A stretch of DNA of 64,000 nucleotides from Batkoa obscura (GCA_030770535.1 JASVEC010000010.1:1302001-1366000), one strand, 5' to 3'. Positions 33,483-45,391 are shown, counted from the first letter of the stretch. The notes: generated by a model from the letters alone, not told the origin. Numbers and translations are program-made.

Positions 33483-34492
33483 TTAAGGTAAAGCATCTTT
33501 AAATCCAATGTAAGCTTTATCAATATCAAATTTAAAATTATGAATTTCATCTTCAGTTAATTCTTGATTGGCTTTCATGGAATTTATAACTCTCAACCTA
33601 AAATAATACAAATTAATATAGGGCATATAAGATAATAATATGTATTATCATTATTATCCTATTTATGGTATTATTAATAACATTAAATATCTTACCAATC
33701 AAATATTTTATCTTTTCCATCAAAATTTTGAATACCGTTAGACTCTAAAGCTAACGAATTGATCGTTTGTGCTAAGGCTGATAGTTCAGGAAATAATTGA
33801 CTTGGTTGATTATAACCCAACTCTAAAGAATCAATAACTGTAATAAATTTCTACAATTATAAGATTAATAAAACCAATTATTTTATGTATTATTAACATT
33901 AAGGAGTAATATTATATTATGATTAACTTACTTCCCCAGCAAATAGTGTTTTCTTAACAACAGAATTATTATTTTCATTTTTAGCTAATAGCAGCGTCGC
34001 TGGGTAACCTTCTTGAAATCGAAATTTAGCTAAGGGAGCTTCAAACTAAATTAATAATAAAACCATAAACTACAACATCCTCAATCCTAAAATAAATCCT
34101 ATCCTTACCTGATAAGTTTTTAGAAATGTGTCTAAGTTTGGCATCTTTTTACTAACTGAAGTTAAAGCCACTTTATATTGAGCTATTAACAAATTGCACT
34201 CTTCCGTATACCTATAAAGTAATTGAATATTTTGTTAACTGAATATATTTGATGGGTTGGTGAATTAATGGGGATATATTGATACTTACTCTTCAGGTTC
34301 AATAATACCAGAAGAATAGCCTTTTTCTAATAATTCCATAGCTATTATTATCGAATGTAAATTGGCTAAATTTAATATCTCCCCTCTTTCTTTACTATTA
34401 TTATATAACTTTATTCCATCTTACACAAATAAAATTAGTCGAATTGATTATTTAATTTTATTTAATTTTATTTAATTACCTTCTTCCTCCAT
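33483..34492 (-). CDS. VPS28: VPS28, ESCRT-I subunit (6 exons)
   Basis: Exons 34492-34480, 34419-34290, 34211-34109, 34045-33932, 33850-33696 and 33597-33483 join in frame to 209 aa; family members are about 220-240 aa. The N-terminal domain has LYNNSKERGEILNLANLHSI-like helices, then GYSSGIIEPEEYTEECNLLI and KFRFQEG. The C-terminal four-helix domain has KFITVIDSLEL, NFDGKDKIFDWLRVINSM, ELTEDEI and FDIDKAYIGF, matching the VPS28 C-terminal signature. ESCRT-I sorts ubiquitinated membrane proteins into multivesicular bodies at the endosome. The first exon is only 13 nt. Its start is 194 nt from divergent ZIM17. Confidence 0.9.
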
Positions 34493-34685
34493 AACTAAAA
34501 TTAATAAACTTTAAAATAGTACAAGATTTTAAATGAATTATATTTTTTATTGAAATTACGAAATTCATTTTGCCAATAAACTATACTATTTAATTGGTTA
34601 ATTTTTATTTCAGTTCATTACACCAAGACTAAGCCTCCGAATTAACTGAATTTTTTATCCTAATTTTGTTCTATTTGAAAAAAGT
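34493..34685. promoter_or_regulatory. Bidirectional promoter region between VPS28 and ZIM17
   Basis: 193 nt separate two divergent start codons, so both promoters must lie here or within the genes. AT-rich, with TATA-like ACTATACTATT. No further motif resolved. Confidence 0.5.
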
Positions 34686-35153
34686 ATGCGAGCAACAAGA
34701 CTATATCAACGCTTACACTTATCCTTATTAACCGAATTCAAAAAGCAAATATGTAAAACCGCCTACACTCAAAATATAAATTTACACTCTCGCAGTTTCA
34801 TCACGAGCCATCGCCCAAAAGAACAATTACCCACCACCAATGCTCCTCCCCCACCTTCTCCAAATACTAAAGAAGCAAAACTGAGTTTAACCTTTAAATG
34901 TAAAGTATGTAATGTCTATAATAGTAATGAAATCTCTAAAGTAGCATACACACAAGGAGTAGTCTTAATTCAGTGTACTGGATGTGATAACCGACATTTA
35001 ATTGCAGATAATTTGAATTGGTTTGAGGATTATAAATCGAATTTGGATACTATTGCCAAAAGTAATGATGAAATGGTGATGAAGTTTGATAATAGGAAAG
35101 AGATGGAAGAATATATGAAGCAAAAGGGAATTGGAAAAAAAAAGGAAGAATAG
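34686..35153 (+). CDS. ZIM17: DNL-type zinc finger protein, mitochondrial Hsp70 escort (Zim17/Hep1)
   Basis: 155 aa, single exon. The N-terminus (RLYQRLHLSLLTEFKKQ) is basic, hydroxylated and lacks acids, as in a mitochondrial targeting peptide. A proline-rich linker follows, then the DNL zinc finger: FKCKVCN, a 20-residue spacer with KVAYTQGVVLIQC, then CTGC and NRHLIADNLNWF. The two CxxC pairs bind zinc. Zim17 keeps mitochondrial Hsp70 soluble and supports protein import and Fe-S assembly (known for the family). The C-terminus is lysine-rich. Confidence 0.92.
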   Translation: MRATRLYQRLHLSLLTEFKKQICKTAYTQNINLHSRSFITSHRPKEQLPTTNAPPPPSPNTKEAKLSLTFKCKVCNVYNSNEISKVAYTQGVVLIQCTGCDNRHLIADNLNWFEDYKSNLDTIAKSNDEMVMKFDNRKEMEEYMKQKGIGKKKEE

Positions 35154-35291
35154 ATAGTAGGGGATGGGACTGCGTTTTTTAAGATTATAGATTAATTTAG
35201 TTAGAAATAAAAAACGATCGTAATTAAAATGATTTTTTATACTTTAATAGAAGTTGAGAATAGTTTTTATAATCGAGCTTGTTTATTTTAT

Positions 35292-37075
35292 TTAGACAGT
35301 AAAAGATTTTACATCTTTAGTATGAGTAGAAGCAGTACGAATTTCAGGACTAATAAATTCCACAGTAACAGACCAAGAACCAGAAGATGGATTTAAAATT
35401 TCTAATTGATCTTTAAATTGAGTTTGAACTTGATTATTTAAAGTCCAAGTAATGCTTAATTTTTCACCGGGTACAGGAGTAGGTGTACGGAATTGACCAA
35501 TTTTAAGAGTAGATAAAGAAATTTTAGTTTTATCTGCCTTCACCCCATCAATCAACGAAATACGTTTTAAAAATTGGAACCACATACCTTCTTTGCAAAC
35601 ATTACAGAAAGAATTATGAGTCATGTTTCTCATTAAACAACCTGCGTTGGTTGGACGATATGTTTTTCTACGATTAACATCCCAAGTAGGGTAAGCGGAG
35701 TAATTATCATTAGCTATTTTAAATTCATTTTCATCTCCAAACTCATGTAATGTAACTGAAGCAATCATACGTGGTATATCTTGATTTGTTGAAGCTGTCT
35801 TAGATCTTACAGTCAAAGTATGAGTGCCAGCTGTAAATCCTTGTTCTCCACGCCAGTCGTAGAATTCACGATCATCACTACCTCTTGCTTGCCAAGGTAG
35901 TACTTTACCATCAAGAACAAATTCTAAAGAATTAGCTTCACCAGCAGCAGTAACCGAAGTCAATAAATACCACCTTTTAAATTTACCATCAGATGTAAAA
36001 GTAAAAGATTTTTGGCCATTAGCAAGATTATGCCAAGGATATTCCAATAATCTATAAATGGCTTTTTCTTCTCTTACAGGTCCAGATACCCAATTTTTCC
36101 ATCCAGTATTAATTGAAGTAGCTGCATTAACACCTGAATAAACCTGCCCATTATCATATTCTTCACCAACAGATACAAAATTATGACCCATTTCATGACG
36201 TAACACAACGGTACCGGTTCTTGCTGATTTAGTAGAAATTACGAATTCTCCGCCTAAACCTCCATAATAATCGTCATTAGCAATTAAGCTTGGATAATCA
36301 CAAGCATTACTACCAGTCAACTGGCAAATCTGACGAGCATAGTTAGAATTTCCAGTAAATATAGCTCTCAATTGACCAGCTTCACGATATAATTTAAATG
36401 GTGTGTTTTTAGCACCATTGTAACCGATACCAGAATCAACAGACTCCACATGAATAGCCCAAATATTAAATAGGGGTAACCATGATTTAAAAGTAGGACC
36501 CTCAAACATATCTGTAGTTAATCTCGAAATATCAGAAAAGAACTTGGTTTTCTCTGAAGCCGTATAACCATCTCCCATAAATACAACATCAATACGATTA
36601 GCTGCGTCTCCATTATCTACAATTTTACGTACATCGGGAGCATTAATAGCGACGTCATCGTTGCTATTCTTAGCCGAGGAAGATAATGGTTTCAAATTTT
36701 CTACTTTACTACATATGGATTGAATATGAGCATTAATAATGGATTTACTATAAGAATAGAGCTCAATGATATTGGAATTTACAGGTTCTTTAGTTAAATT
36801 ATCGTTGGCGGAAGAGATTGCTGGCTTACTAAGGATAGAAAGAGCATTAACATCATTGGAGTTTAAGTCTTTATAAGTGACGTTCTCGCTTTCAGAGATA
36901 ATGAGACAAGCTTTAGAGCGATCACCTTCTTGATGGAGTCTTACATGATGAATACCAGAAGAGCTAATGAAAAAGATGAGGGTTAGTATATGGTGGTTAG
37001 GAAGTTATATGAGAAAACTTACAAAATGGTATTGATGTTTAAAGACAAAACTAAAATTGAAATTAAAGAATTCAT
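35292..37075 (-). CDS. Secreted zinc metallopeptidase, family M64 (IgA-peptidase type)
   Basis: Exons 37075-37023 and 36963-35292 join in frame to 574 aa. Exon 1 supplies a signal peptide (MNSLISILVLSLNINTIF). The mature part starts with the typical M64 pre-domain. The peptidase domain begins near RIDVVFMGDGYT (about 142-153). The zinc site is HEMGH at 274-278, followed by EEYD. A conserved cysteine block, AGCLMRNMTHNSFCNVC, lies near the C-terminal third, then a beta-rich tail. It should cleave extracellular proteins; M64 enzymes occur in bacteria and in many fungi, and the label from IgA cleavage need not describe the fungal substrate. The coding sequence is clearly GC-richer than the flanks. 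Confidence 0.9.
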
Positions 37076-38689
37076 TTTTTCTTTATAGCAAAAAAAATTT
37101 ACATAGTTTTTTGAAATTCTTTTCTATTTATCCTTTTTTTATCTATGCTTTATTTTCTTTTTTTATTCGAATACTAAGGATAGGAATTTTGTGATAAATT
37201 TATATTTTAAATTCTATTGTGATTTAGTATATTTGTAATAAAAGTTATCAAGTGATAGTCATTCACTTAAATGTCGTTGCTACTTTAGTAAAGCCCATGA
37301 CCTTCGTATTATTAGTTATTAAAATCTAAAGCGAAATCTCATAATTACAGTCTATCCTTTTTGGATTAGGTATACTTTCTATTTTATATTATCTATTGAG
37401 AGTTTTATAATATCTTATTTTAATTCAAACCATTTATTTTTTTATTATATCTTAAATAAATGAAACTAAATAAAATAAAATAATCAATTGAATCCTTTTA
37501 AATTTAAAACTAAAATCCTCCCTTTCGTTGCCTCATATTATTCAAATGATCGATTTAATGCTTTATCATTCACTAACTATTTCCTAGCAAAATAAAATAT
37601 CATTGTTTTTCTAGCATCTCACATGAACAATGTAAGTTACTAAAATTAACTTGTTTTTTATAGTTCTAATTATTTCTATACTTATAATAAATCAGTTTCA
37701 ATGATTGTACTAAAAAATTGTTTTATAATGACATGAGAAACCATATCTATAAATATATAGTTTGTCTTTACCATTTTATTCCCTTGGTCTCAAACTTTTA
37801 TTATAAATATTAGGGTATGACTTGTTCACTTTATTTACAAAAATTTATCAGCTAATAAGCAAATCGCTATATCTACTACCTCCTTTGGCCTTTTGAACAT
37901 CTATTTTACTTTAACTAAAATGTATTTCTAAGCCATCAATTATAGACTTTTAGAATTAAAGCTGTTAAATGTCAAGTGAAATTTTCTACCACTTCTTCCT
38001 CCTTACCTTTATCGTTATTTTGATCAGTTAGTTTACTTCTGGTATGTTTTTTATCCTTGATAATATACGCTTAAGGAGTCTACTCTTTTGTGTTTTTTTA
38101 GTAAAAAATTCACTTTTTTTGTTTTATATTTATTTTTTTATTGTTGAAAAACAATTTTGTGTTGAACAAATTATAAATACAGATGGAATGATCAACTTGT
38201 TTTAAATTTTTTAAAAATAAAGTTTAAACCAAGTTAAATTATTAAGCAATATGTACAGTTTAATAATTTAATTATTGAAATTATTGAAATGTAAATAAGA
38301 TATTAAAATTGAAATCCATTCCCTTATACTTACTTTATGTATATATTATTTAATCAAAATATCATAGTGATAATATGGCATATATTAATCTTTCAAAATC
38401 TTATATCGTTATAATCAGTGGTATAAACTGTTAAAAGTTGTGAATCTACTATCATCCAATGAATCCATTAAAACTGAAAATAATAAATTAGTATAGTTAT
38501 TATATTGTTTAAATCAATCTTAAAAAGTAATCAGCTTAAGAAAAAAGTGAATTTCATGGTTTAGTTGAATAGGTCCTATTATTTTTAGACTATAGTTGAA
38601 AATCAAACTAAAGAACTAGAATGATGAGAACAAAAATTGTACAAATACGACGAAAAACTACTATTTGTGATGAAATTGATTTTTTAGTC
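37076..38689. other. Long intergenic stretch, nothing recognised
   Basis: About 1.6 kb of very AT-rich DNA upstream of the peptidase gene. No ORF, MITE or LTR copy seen. Confidence 0.5.
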
Positions 38690-39240
38690 AAATTGGGTGT
38701 TATTAAATATTCAAAGTAATATAAGTAAAGCGGTTTATTCAGCGGTGCGCAAAGTATTGTTGATGTTAGCAGTCATAGTTGTACTTACAATAGTTATATT
38801 GAGTAAGCTCTACTATATTAAATCGTCAACATAACAGTTCAATGAAAATTTAGTAGATAGGATAACCCTATGCTTATAAACTGGTATTATGGTGTATGAT
38901 ATTCAGTCAAATTTCTTACCACTGTGGAATCAAACTTAAAATTATAAAGAATCTCTATTGTTTGTTTTTATCAGTCCTCAACTGTTATTCTTTCCCTTAT
39001 ACTATAGTTTCTTCAAAGCTGGTATTGGAATTAATTTACAGTTAGTATTTAAGGATATATTTTTGTGTTTAAGAATTTCACTAATGATTTTTCCACTCAA
39101 ATAGCGCTTAAAACATAGAAAAAGTAATGAAGCCAAAAAACATCCCTATTTATACATAATACCAATATAGCTAAAAGATTGAAGTTGGCTACTGAATTGG
39201 TACTTCTGTGCTTCTATTGTTAGCTATAATTTATTTACTT
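38690..39240 (+). pseudogene. Receptor relic C (exons 1-2)
   Basis: Exon 1 remnant reads ISKAVYSAVRKVLLMLAVIV (TM1), followed by an AGTAAG donor-like site at about 38801. Exon 2 pieces include LVDRITL, YDIQSNFLPLWNQ, FISPQLLFFPLYYSFFKAG and GINLQLVF, with in-frame stops. A MITE (39050-39148) splits exon 2 and transposon T4 truncates the gene at 39279. Confidence 0.75.
39050..39148 (-). mobile_element. MITE copy 18, inside relic C
   Basis: AAGGATATATTTTTGTGTTT ... AACATCCCTA; inserted in the TM3 coding sequence after QLVF. Confidence 0.75.
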
Positions 39241-39498
39241 AATATTAATATAATACTATTTGAAATATTTACGAGTATATGGGGTTGTCCGAATTGGTTT
39301 CAGAATTTACCCAGAAGTTAATCCAATTCTTAAATTTGTGTCTAATGTGATGGTTAAATCTGAAAAGCCTAAATTAAATCTCTTTATTCAAAACTTATTT
39401 TAATTGTTTCCTTTTTTTTAATAGCTAATTTTCCTAATTATATATTTTATGTTCTTTATGTTAGATATTTAGTAGATATATAATATATAACTATATGG

Positions 39499-39962
39499 TG
39501 TGAAATCTAGTACTCTGGGTTTGGAGTCAAGAGCAGCTATTGCTGGGTTTACTACACTATAAGTCGAAAGGTCTTAGTTTATGTGACTAAGATAGACTTG
39601 GATTATGAGGAATAGCACGTAATAAGTTACAAGCTATATAAGACAAATAGAATAGACAATACTAATGTAAAATCTATATAAAATACTATTAAGTAAACTT
39701 AGTGGCTTTATTAAATGTTCGAGATATCAGGGAATAACTCAGTTAAAAAGCTTCGAACTACTATACTCTGTAAACTCTTTTATACTCTGAAAAGTATAAA
39801 TATCAAAATGAGGAGATAATATTCTTTGGGATGGAGCTAGAAATTCTCATAGCAAATCAAAATAAGAACGTGGGGCTGATTTTCTCTAAACTCGAGAACA
39901 CGACAGCTTAGGGGATTGTTATGCTATAACTAACCATGGGACTGACAAAGCGATATTTCACA
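39499..39962 (-). repeat. Solo LTR in T4, 4-bp target duplication
   Basis: 464 nt with ATGG on both sides, which fixes the ends as TGTGAAATC and GATATTTCACA (plus strand). Best evidence for the unit length and target size of this LTR family. Confidence 0.87.
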
Positions 39963-40024
39963 ATGGTTATATAATTATATAAATCCAGTTATTTGACTTT
40001 ATTTTTTTTTGAAATAAAAATAAA

Positions 40025-41728
40025 ATGCAAACTTTCATAACTAAACTTCGAAATGGAATTTTTGAAAATTTCAATACAATAGGGAGGAGTACACAATATA
40101 AACATTGTAATTCATTTACATCAATTTTAAGAGCTACTTATAACAACCCAAGGTTCATGGAATTTTATAATAAAACAAAACAAAGAAAAGATATATTATC
40201 AAAGTTTACTATCGATAACAATAAACTTAATCAACCAATGTATAAAATTAGTGCTTTAAGGGAAACAGGAAACAAAAATCAACAAGTAGCGTTATTATCA
40301 ACTATAGCTTCAGTATATTCTTTTGATGAATGTAAGAGTTTTGGGTTTAATATAAATAGAAATCAATATGATTATTCAAAAACAAGTAATAATAATGAAA
40401 TATCAACATTACAGCCTATTATTAAAAATACAAAAAAAATTAAAGATGACCAAATTGAAACTATCATACAATATTTACTAAATGATTCAACTATTTCATC
40501 AAGATTTAATAAAAAAAATAACGATAGTAAATATTCATCAGATAATATATATATATTAAATAAAAGTAGAAGAATGATATATAGTAAATATTTGAATGAT
40601 CTAAGAGATAAAGCAGTAGCCAGGTCAACGTTCTTTAAATATATACCAAGTAATTTCAAAAATCCAGCAAGAAAAACGGATCTATGTAATATATGTACCC
40701 AGTATACAGTTAGAAAAAAGTTATTTGAAAATAAAATAAATACAGCAAAAAACAAAGCAGAGATAGAAGAAATTTTCAACAAAGAAGAAAAATTATACAA
40801 ATTACATAAATTCTGTGTTGATACTCAAAAAAACACATTTAATGAAACTATTAAAAAATTAAATAACAAAAGTTGTATAATAGTTTTAGATTTTAAACAA
40901 AACATGGAAATAGGAACAAGACCAGATTCAATAAATCTAGATCATTATAATAAACAAGCTATATCAGTATTAGGCTTTGGTGTATTATATTTAAAAGATG
41001 ATAAAACAATAGGCAAAGTTTATTTTGATTATTTGTCTAAAATATTCAATCATGATTCAGCATATGCAGGAGATTGTTTAATCAGTTTGATCTCTACAGA
41101 GCTTCTATTTAAAAAGTTTACAAAAATTAATATATGGGCAGATACAGGAAATCATTTTAGATCCCAGGAGTTTCTACACTATGTGTTTAAACAAATTCAT
41201 AAAATAAATAGTAGTTTGAATGTTAATCTTAATTTTTTTGCTGAGCATCATGGAAAAAGTATAGTTGATGGACATTTTGGAAACCTTTCAAAATGGAAAA
41301 GTAGTTTTGAAGGGTTAGGTAAAATAGAAGATATCGATCAATTAATCTCAAGATTTGAGGCTTTTATTTGCGAGCATAATAAAATTAATAACTCGACTAT
41401 TAATAATGGGAAAACAGATATAATTTTTAAAAAGTATAAAAGAAACAAAAATACAAAAAGAATAATAGAGATGCAGGGCATTAAGAAGTATTTACATTTT
41501 ATTAAACATAACAATAAACTACATTGTTATCCAGTATCTGATACATCAAAAAAAAGCGATATAGTTCCAATTAGAGTTATAGAGTCTATAGAAAACAGAA
41601 AAATTAAAAGATCGATCCCAGCTTACCTTACGAAGATAACAGAGAATTTCAAAATTTCGATATTTACTAAGCAAGTAAGTAGTTTGTTGAATGATAGAAA
41701 TAGATTGCTAAATGTTAAGATTACTTAA
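40025..41728 (+). CDS. DDE-like transposase of T4 (567 aa)
   Basis: Intact, with substitutions against T1 at scattered sites (for example YVFKQI for YMFKEI, SKIFNHD for SEILNHD). The CNIC ... HKFC cluster, DFKQN, WADTGNHFR and HHGKSIVDGHFG are all unchanged. The 5' leader is separated from the TIR by the inserted LTR, which may have changed its transcription. Confidence 0.82.
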   Translation: MQTFITKLRNGIFENFNTIGRSTQYKHCNSFTSILRATYNNPRFMEFYNKTKQRKDILSKFTIDNNKLNQPMYKISALRETGNKNQQVALLSTIASVYSFDECKSFGFNINRNQYDYSKTSNNNEISTLQPIIKNTKKIKDDQIETIIQYLLNDSTISSRFNKKNNDSKYSSDNIYILNKSRRMIYSKYLNDLRDKAVARSTFFKYIPSNFKNPARKTDLCNICTQYTVRKKLFENKINTAKNKAEIEEIFNKEEKLYKLHKFCVDTQKNTFNETIKKLNNKSCIIVLDFKQNMEIGTRPDSINLDHYNKQAISVLGFGVLYLKDDKTIGKVYFDYLSKIFNHDSAYAGDCLISLISTELLFKKFTKINIWADTGNHFRSQEFLHYVFKQIHKINSSLNVNLNFFAEHHGKSIVDGHFGNLSKWKSSFEGLGKIEDIDQLISRFEAFICEHNKINNSTINNGKTDIIFKKYKRNKNTKRIIEMQGIKKYLHFIKHNNKLHCYPVSDTSKKSDIVPIRVIESIENRKIKRSIPAYLTKITENFKISIFTKQVSSLLNDRNRLLNVKIT

Positions 41729-42325
41729 GTTATTAATAGCTAAGTTAACAAATAGTCAAAGAACAAGTAACTGTAATAACGTGTAAAAACTATTATTACT
41801 TGTACTATATAGGGATGGTTAGTTATAGTTTTGGGGCTGAACACTCCCTCCCATACAGCTATTTACTAACTTGGCAATATATTAATAATGTACTTATAAC
41901 ATTAAAATAGTTTATTTATTTGATAACAAATCTACAATGTTGGTTATTAAGCAGTCAATGATAAATGTTTTTCAAAAAAGTTTTATAAGAGTATGTATTT
42001 AAGATCTAGTAGAAATTCAAGTAACTTACAGTATGAGCTATAATAGAATGATTTAGAACTGTGTTTGGGTACTTTTGTTTTAATAAAAGATGTGATTTTA
42101 TAGAATTTTAAGTGAAGTTTTTAAAATACAAAATTTTTGAAAAATTGGATAAAATAATGAAACTAATTCAGACAATCCCATTTAATAGTTTAAATCGCTT
42201 CATGTTTTCATTATTTATTCAAAGTTTTAAAAAAGTACAAATATTCCATCCAATTACTTAATAATGTAGTTAAGTTGTTGAAATTTATGTTACTTAGATA
42301 CTAAGGATGATAGTAAAAGTTCAAA

Positions 42326-43141
42326 CTAATAACTAGGTGGGATATCTTGGACATAGTTACTTGTCAAACCAAGTTTAAGTTGATTAGCTCGTCGATAAAG
42401 GAATGGTTGATTTCCAACATTATACTTAATTAGGGTACCTTTAGTACTATATATTGTAGGGTACATTGTATTGGCTTGGAATTGGTAATAACACAGATCA
42501 TTGCCATTGTAAGTAAATGTTACTTCATTTGACACTAAATCATAGAAACATCCTATAATATCACCCTTTTTAAGAGTATGAACGAAAGTGCTTGGATATT
42601 GTTTTTCATTTACATTTACACCATATATTTTATTATTTAACAAAATATGAGATTCTACAATGAATTAACAAATTTGTAAAACTAATACTAGAAATATTAA
42701 CTTACCATGAATTTCAGAAGTACTTTTATCTGCATACCCAAACAATAATTCAAAGTTACCAGTGAAATCAACTAGCTTGATCTCATAATAGAGGGACTCT
42801 GGATTTAATTTTTGATATTTTGCTTGCATAATGCAATCATTGTTAAAGAATACATGATACTTTTTTTCACTAATTTTATGCTGTTCTTCAGTACCAACGC
42901 TAAATTTATGGCCTTTTGTAATTGAAATATTCTCTAGTATTGCTGAAGTTGGATCGATTGAAACGTTATTTTCTCCAAGTTGTGCATTTCTATCCATGCT
43001 TATAGACCTATTTCCAACCTCGGTCCTGGCGCTTATTTTATTAGAATCATCATCAGAAGCAACATGATAGCGCTTATATATGTAAGGCAATAAGGCAAAT
43101 AATAAAAGGCAAAAGCCTCCGATTACAATGTAGGCAATCAT
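42326..43141 (-). CDS. SSH4/EAR1-like membrane adaptor: TM + SPRY + C-terminal PPxY
   Basis: Exons 43141-42706 and 42654-42326 join in frame to 254 aa. The N-terminal membrane anchor is AYIVIGGFCLLLFALLPYIY (3-22). A polar stretch follows, then a SPRY domain (about 95-225) with LYYEIKLVD, ELLFGYAD, KKGDIIGCFYD, FTYNGNDL and MYPTIYS. The end VGNQPFLYRRANQLKLGL matches the SSH4/EAR1 family closely. The last four residues are PPSY, a PPxY motif that binds WW domains of Rsp5/NEDD4 ubiquitin ligases. Yeast relatives direct ubiquitination of cargo at endosome and vacuole. It is shorter than yeast Ssh4 (579 aa). With VPS28 in the same window both ends of the ESCRT route are present, probably by chance. 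Confidence 0.85.
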
Positions 43142-43421
43142 TTTTTTTAGAGTTAATCTTATATCTTTTTATACCTTGTAATTCTACTTTAGTAAGTTAA
43201 TACTATATCTCATCACTTCTATCAATGATTGAAGACTTTAAAATAGCATTATAAATACTATCGTTCCTTAAGCTATTGTCTAATAAGTTATATAAATTTT
43301 GAAATTCTATTTATAGCTCTTTTTTTAAAATTAGATTTAATTACTATTTTTATAACTTTGAAGCCTCATGTGGATAAAGGAATCATTTCAATAGTTTACA
43401 TAGTGAGTGTAATTGAAAATA

Positions 43422-43522
43422 TGGAGATGTTTTTTTTTGGTTTTATTACTTTTTTCATCTTTTAAGCCCTATTTGAGTGGAAAAATTGTTAGTAAAATTC
43501 TTAAATCAAAAATACATCCCCA
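43422..43522 (+). mobile_element. MITE copy 19
   Basis: TGGAGATGTTTTTTTTTGGT ... AAATACATCCCCA, TA on both sides. Confidence 0.82.
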
Positions 43523-44392
43523 TATTCAAATTCAATTAAAGTAACATGTAAGCATATAACACAGATGAGTAATAATAAATATACTTTTATGTAAAATTTT
43601 ATAAAGATTTAATATTGGTTTAGTTGGGTTTTTATAGGATTTGTTGATAGGTTTCTTAATTACAAAGTTGATATAAAATAGAAGGGTTTAGTTACTTGTT
43701 TGGAAAAGTTAGACTAATAATACCATTTAACTTATAATTTGTGTATGGTCTTTTGTTCAATCGTACATTTGTAGCTGTATGAAGCATAAATATGTAGTCC
43801 ATTTTTTAAATTTAGTGTAAAACCATCATGTCAACGAAGTTCTTGACTATATACAAACTATTTTATTAAGCATAATTAGACAATTTATTTGAACTCTAAA
43901 ATGGCATTATAAGTACAATATGTAACAGTACAAACATAAAAGCAAAATGATTTATTGATGCGACATTAATATGCATAGTTACAATATATTAACTAATAAT
44001 TATTTAAAATATTGAAAAGGAATATTATAGCGTCCAGGCCATATGTTTCGCAGCACAAATATATAGTGATATATAAATTTTTTAGCAGCAGAGTTTCAAA
44101 GTTTACCTTACTATTTGAATTTGTCCATAGTGTTAACAGCTTATTTGAGAAAATCCTACTATCTAATACCAATTTGTGTGTTACTTGGTAGTGAGGTTCT
44201 AGAGTAGACAAACTTTGAATTTAGAATTATCATAGATCAAACAATAATTTCTTGTACTAATAACTTGGATTTATTAGAGCATTCCTATTCTATGAAAAAT
44301 GAAAAATGTGGTGAAGAATATTTACAACTTAGTAAGAAAAATATTGTTGATTATTCAAAATTGATTGCTTTATTTGAACATTTTTTAGAATA
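43523..44392. other. Intergenic, nothing recognised
   Basis: Short ORFs near 43993-44211 show no family resemblance. Confidence 0.42.
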
Positions 44393-44492
44393 TGGGGATG
44401 TATTTTTGTGCCTAATGATTTTATTAATGATTTTTCCATCCAAATAGCACTTAAAAGATGGAAAAGTAATGAAACCAAAGAAAATATCCTCA
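44393..44492 (-). mobile_element. MITE copy 20
   Basis: TGGGGATGTATTTTTGTGCC ... AAATATCCTCA with TA on both sides. Confidence 0.82.
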
Positions 44493-44919
44493 TATAATAT
44501 ATTGTAATTAACACCTTGCAACAACCTTTATAAAAAGGACTCTCATATCCAAGTAAAGTCACTTTAAATCATTCTGATATTTAACAAAACAAATTTGTTG
44601 ATATTCTTAATACTTTTTAGCGATATTGAGCTATAAAAGCTATGAATCATAAATTCTGTTTTCCTATATTAAAAACATTGCATACTGAATGGATACATGG
44701 AACAAAGAATCAAAAATATATAAAGCATGATTATAGATTTACAAAAATTTGAAAAACGTGATCAAATATGATGTAGGTTTTAACTAAGTTATTTAATATT
44801 CTGTTCTTTAAAAACTTGAAATTAATAATCTTTCAAGTATTTCTAAAAATACTCCTTTATTTTTTACAGCGTTGACAGCCAAAAAAGCATGATTCTATAT
44901 ACATGATAACATGCTTATA

Positions 44920-45017
44920 TTAGGAATGTTTTTTGGTTTCATTGTTTTTTCCATCTTTTGAGCACTATTTAGTGGAAAAATTGTTAGTAAATTCTTAAAC
45001 ACAAAAATACATCCCCA
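44920..45017 (+). mobile_element. MITE copy 21
   Basis: TTAGGAATGTTTTTTGGTTT ... AATACATCCCCA. The stretches 44493-44919 and 45018-45391 around it hold nothing recognisable. Confidence 0.77.
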
Positions 45018-45391
45018 TTATTAGATTTGTATATTATTGCTATTTAAATTTTGATTTGATTACAAAAATTTTAAGAGATTGATAAATGAAATATTCGATA
45101 GTTACATATCTTGATCGTACTCTAAAATTAACATGCTCCTGTTATACAAATACTTTATAAAACTTATAAACAATAATGTCTTAATATAATCGAAAACAAT
45201 CAAATAAATAGTGACCAATTTTTTGCTTTGATACATATTTTTTTAGTGAATAAAGCCGTTCATATATTTTATAGAGAAGCTTAGTTAATAATTTAAGTAC
45301 AAATAAATCAAAAAATAAGATTATCATTGTTATGAAATATAAAAATGATTAACCAAATGATTAATATTTGATTTAAACTTATAATATAAAA

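Larger units (their letters stand above)
39280..42180 (+). mobile_element. T4: intact T1-family transposon carrying a solo LTR
   Basis: TGGGGTTGTCCGAATTGGTT at the left and ...CAATCCCA at the right. The left flank is TA and the right is TT. Opposite orientation to T1-T3. The LTR at 39499-39962 sits in the transposase leader. Confidence 0.85.

Noticed and set aside
34212-34289. TGGGGATATATTG in a VPS28 intron, resembling a MITE end
   Set aside because: Only 13 nt match and no second end or interior follows; probably chance.
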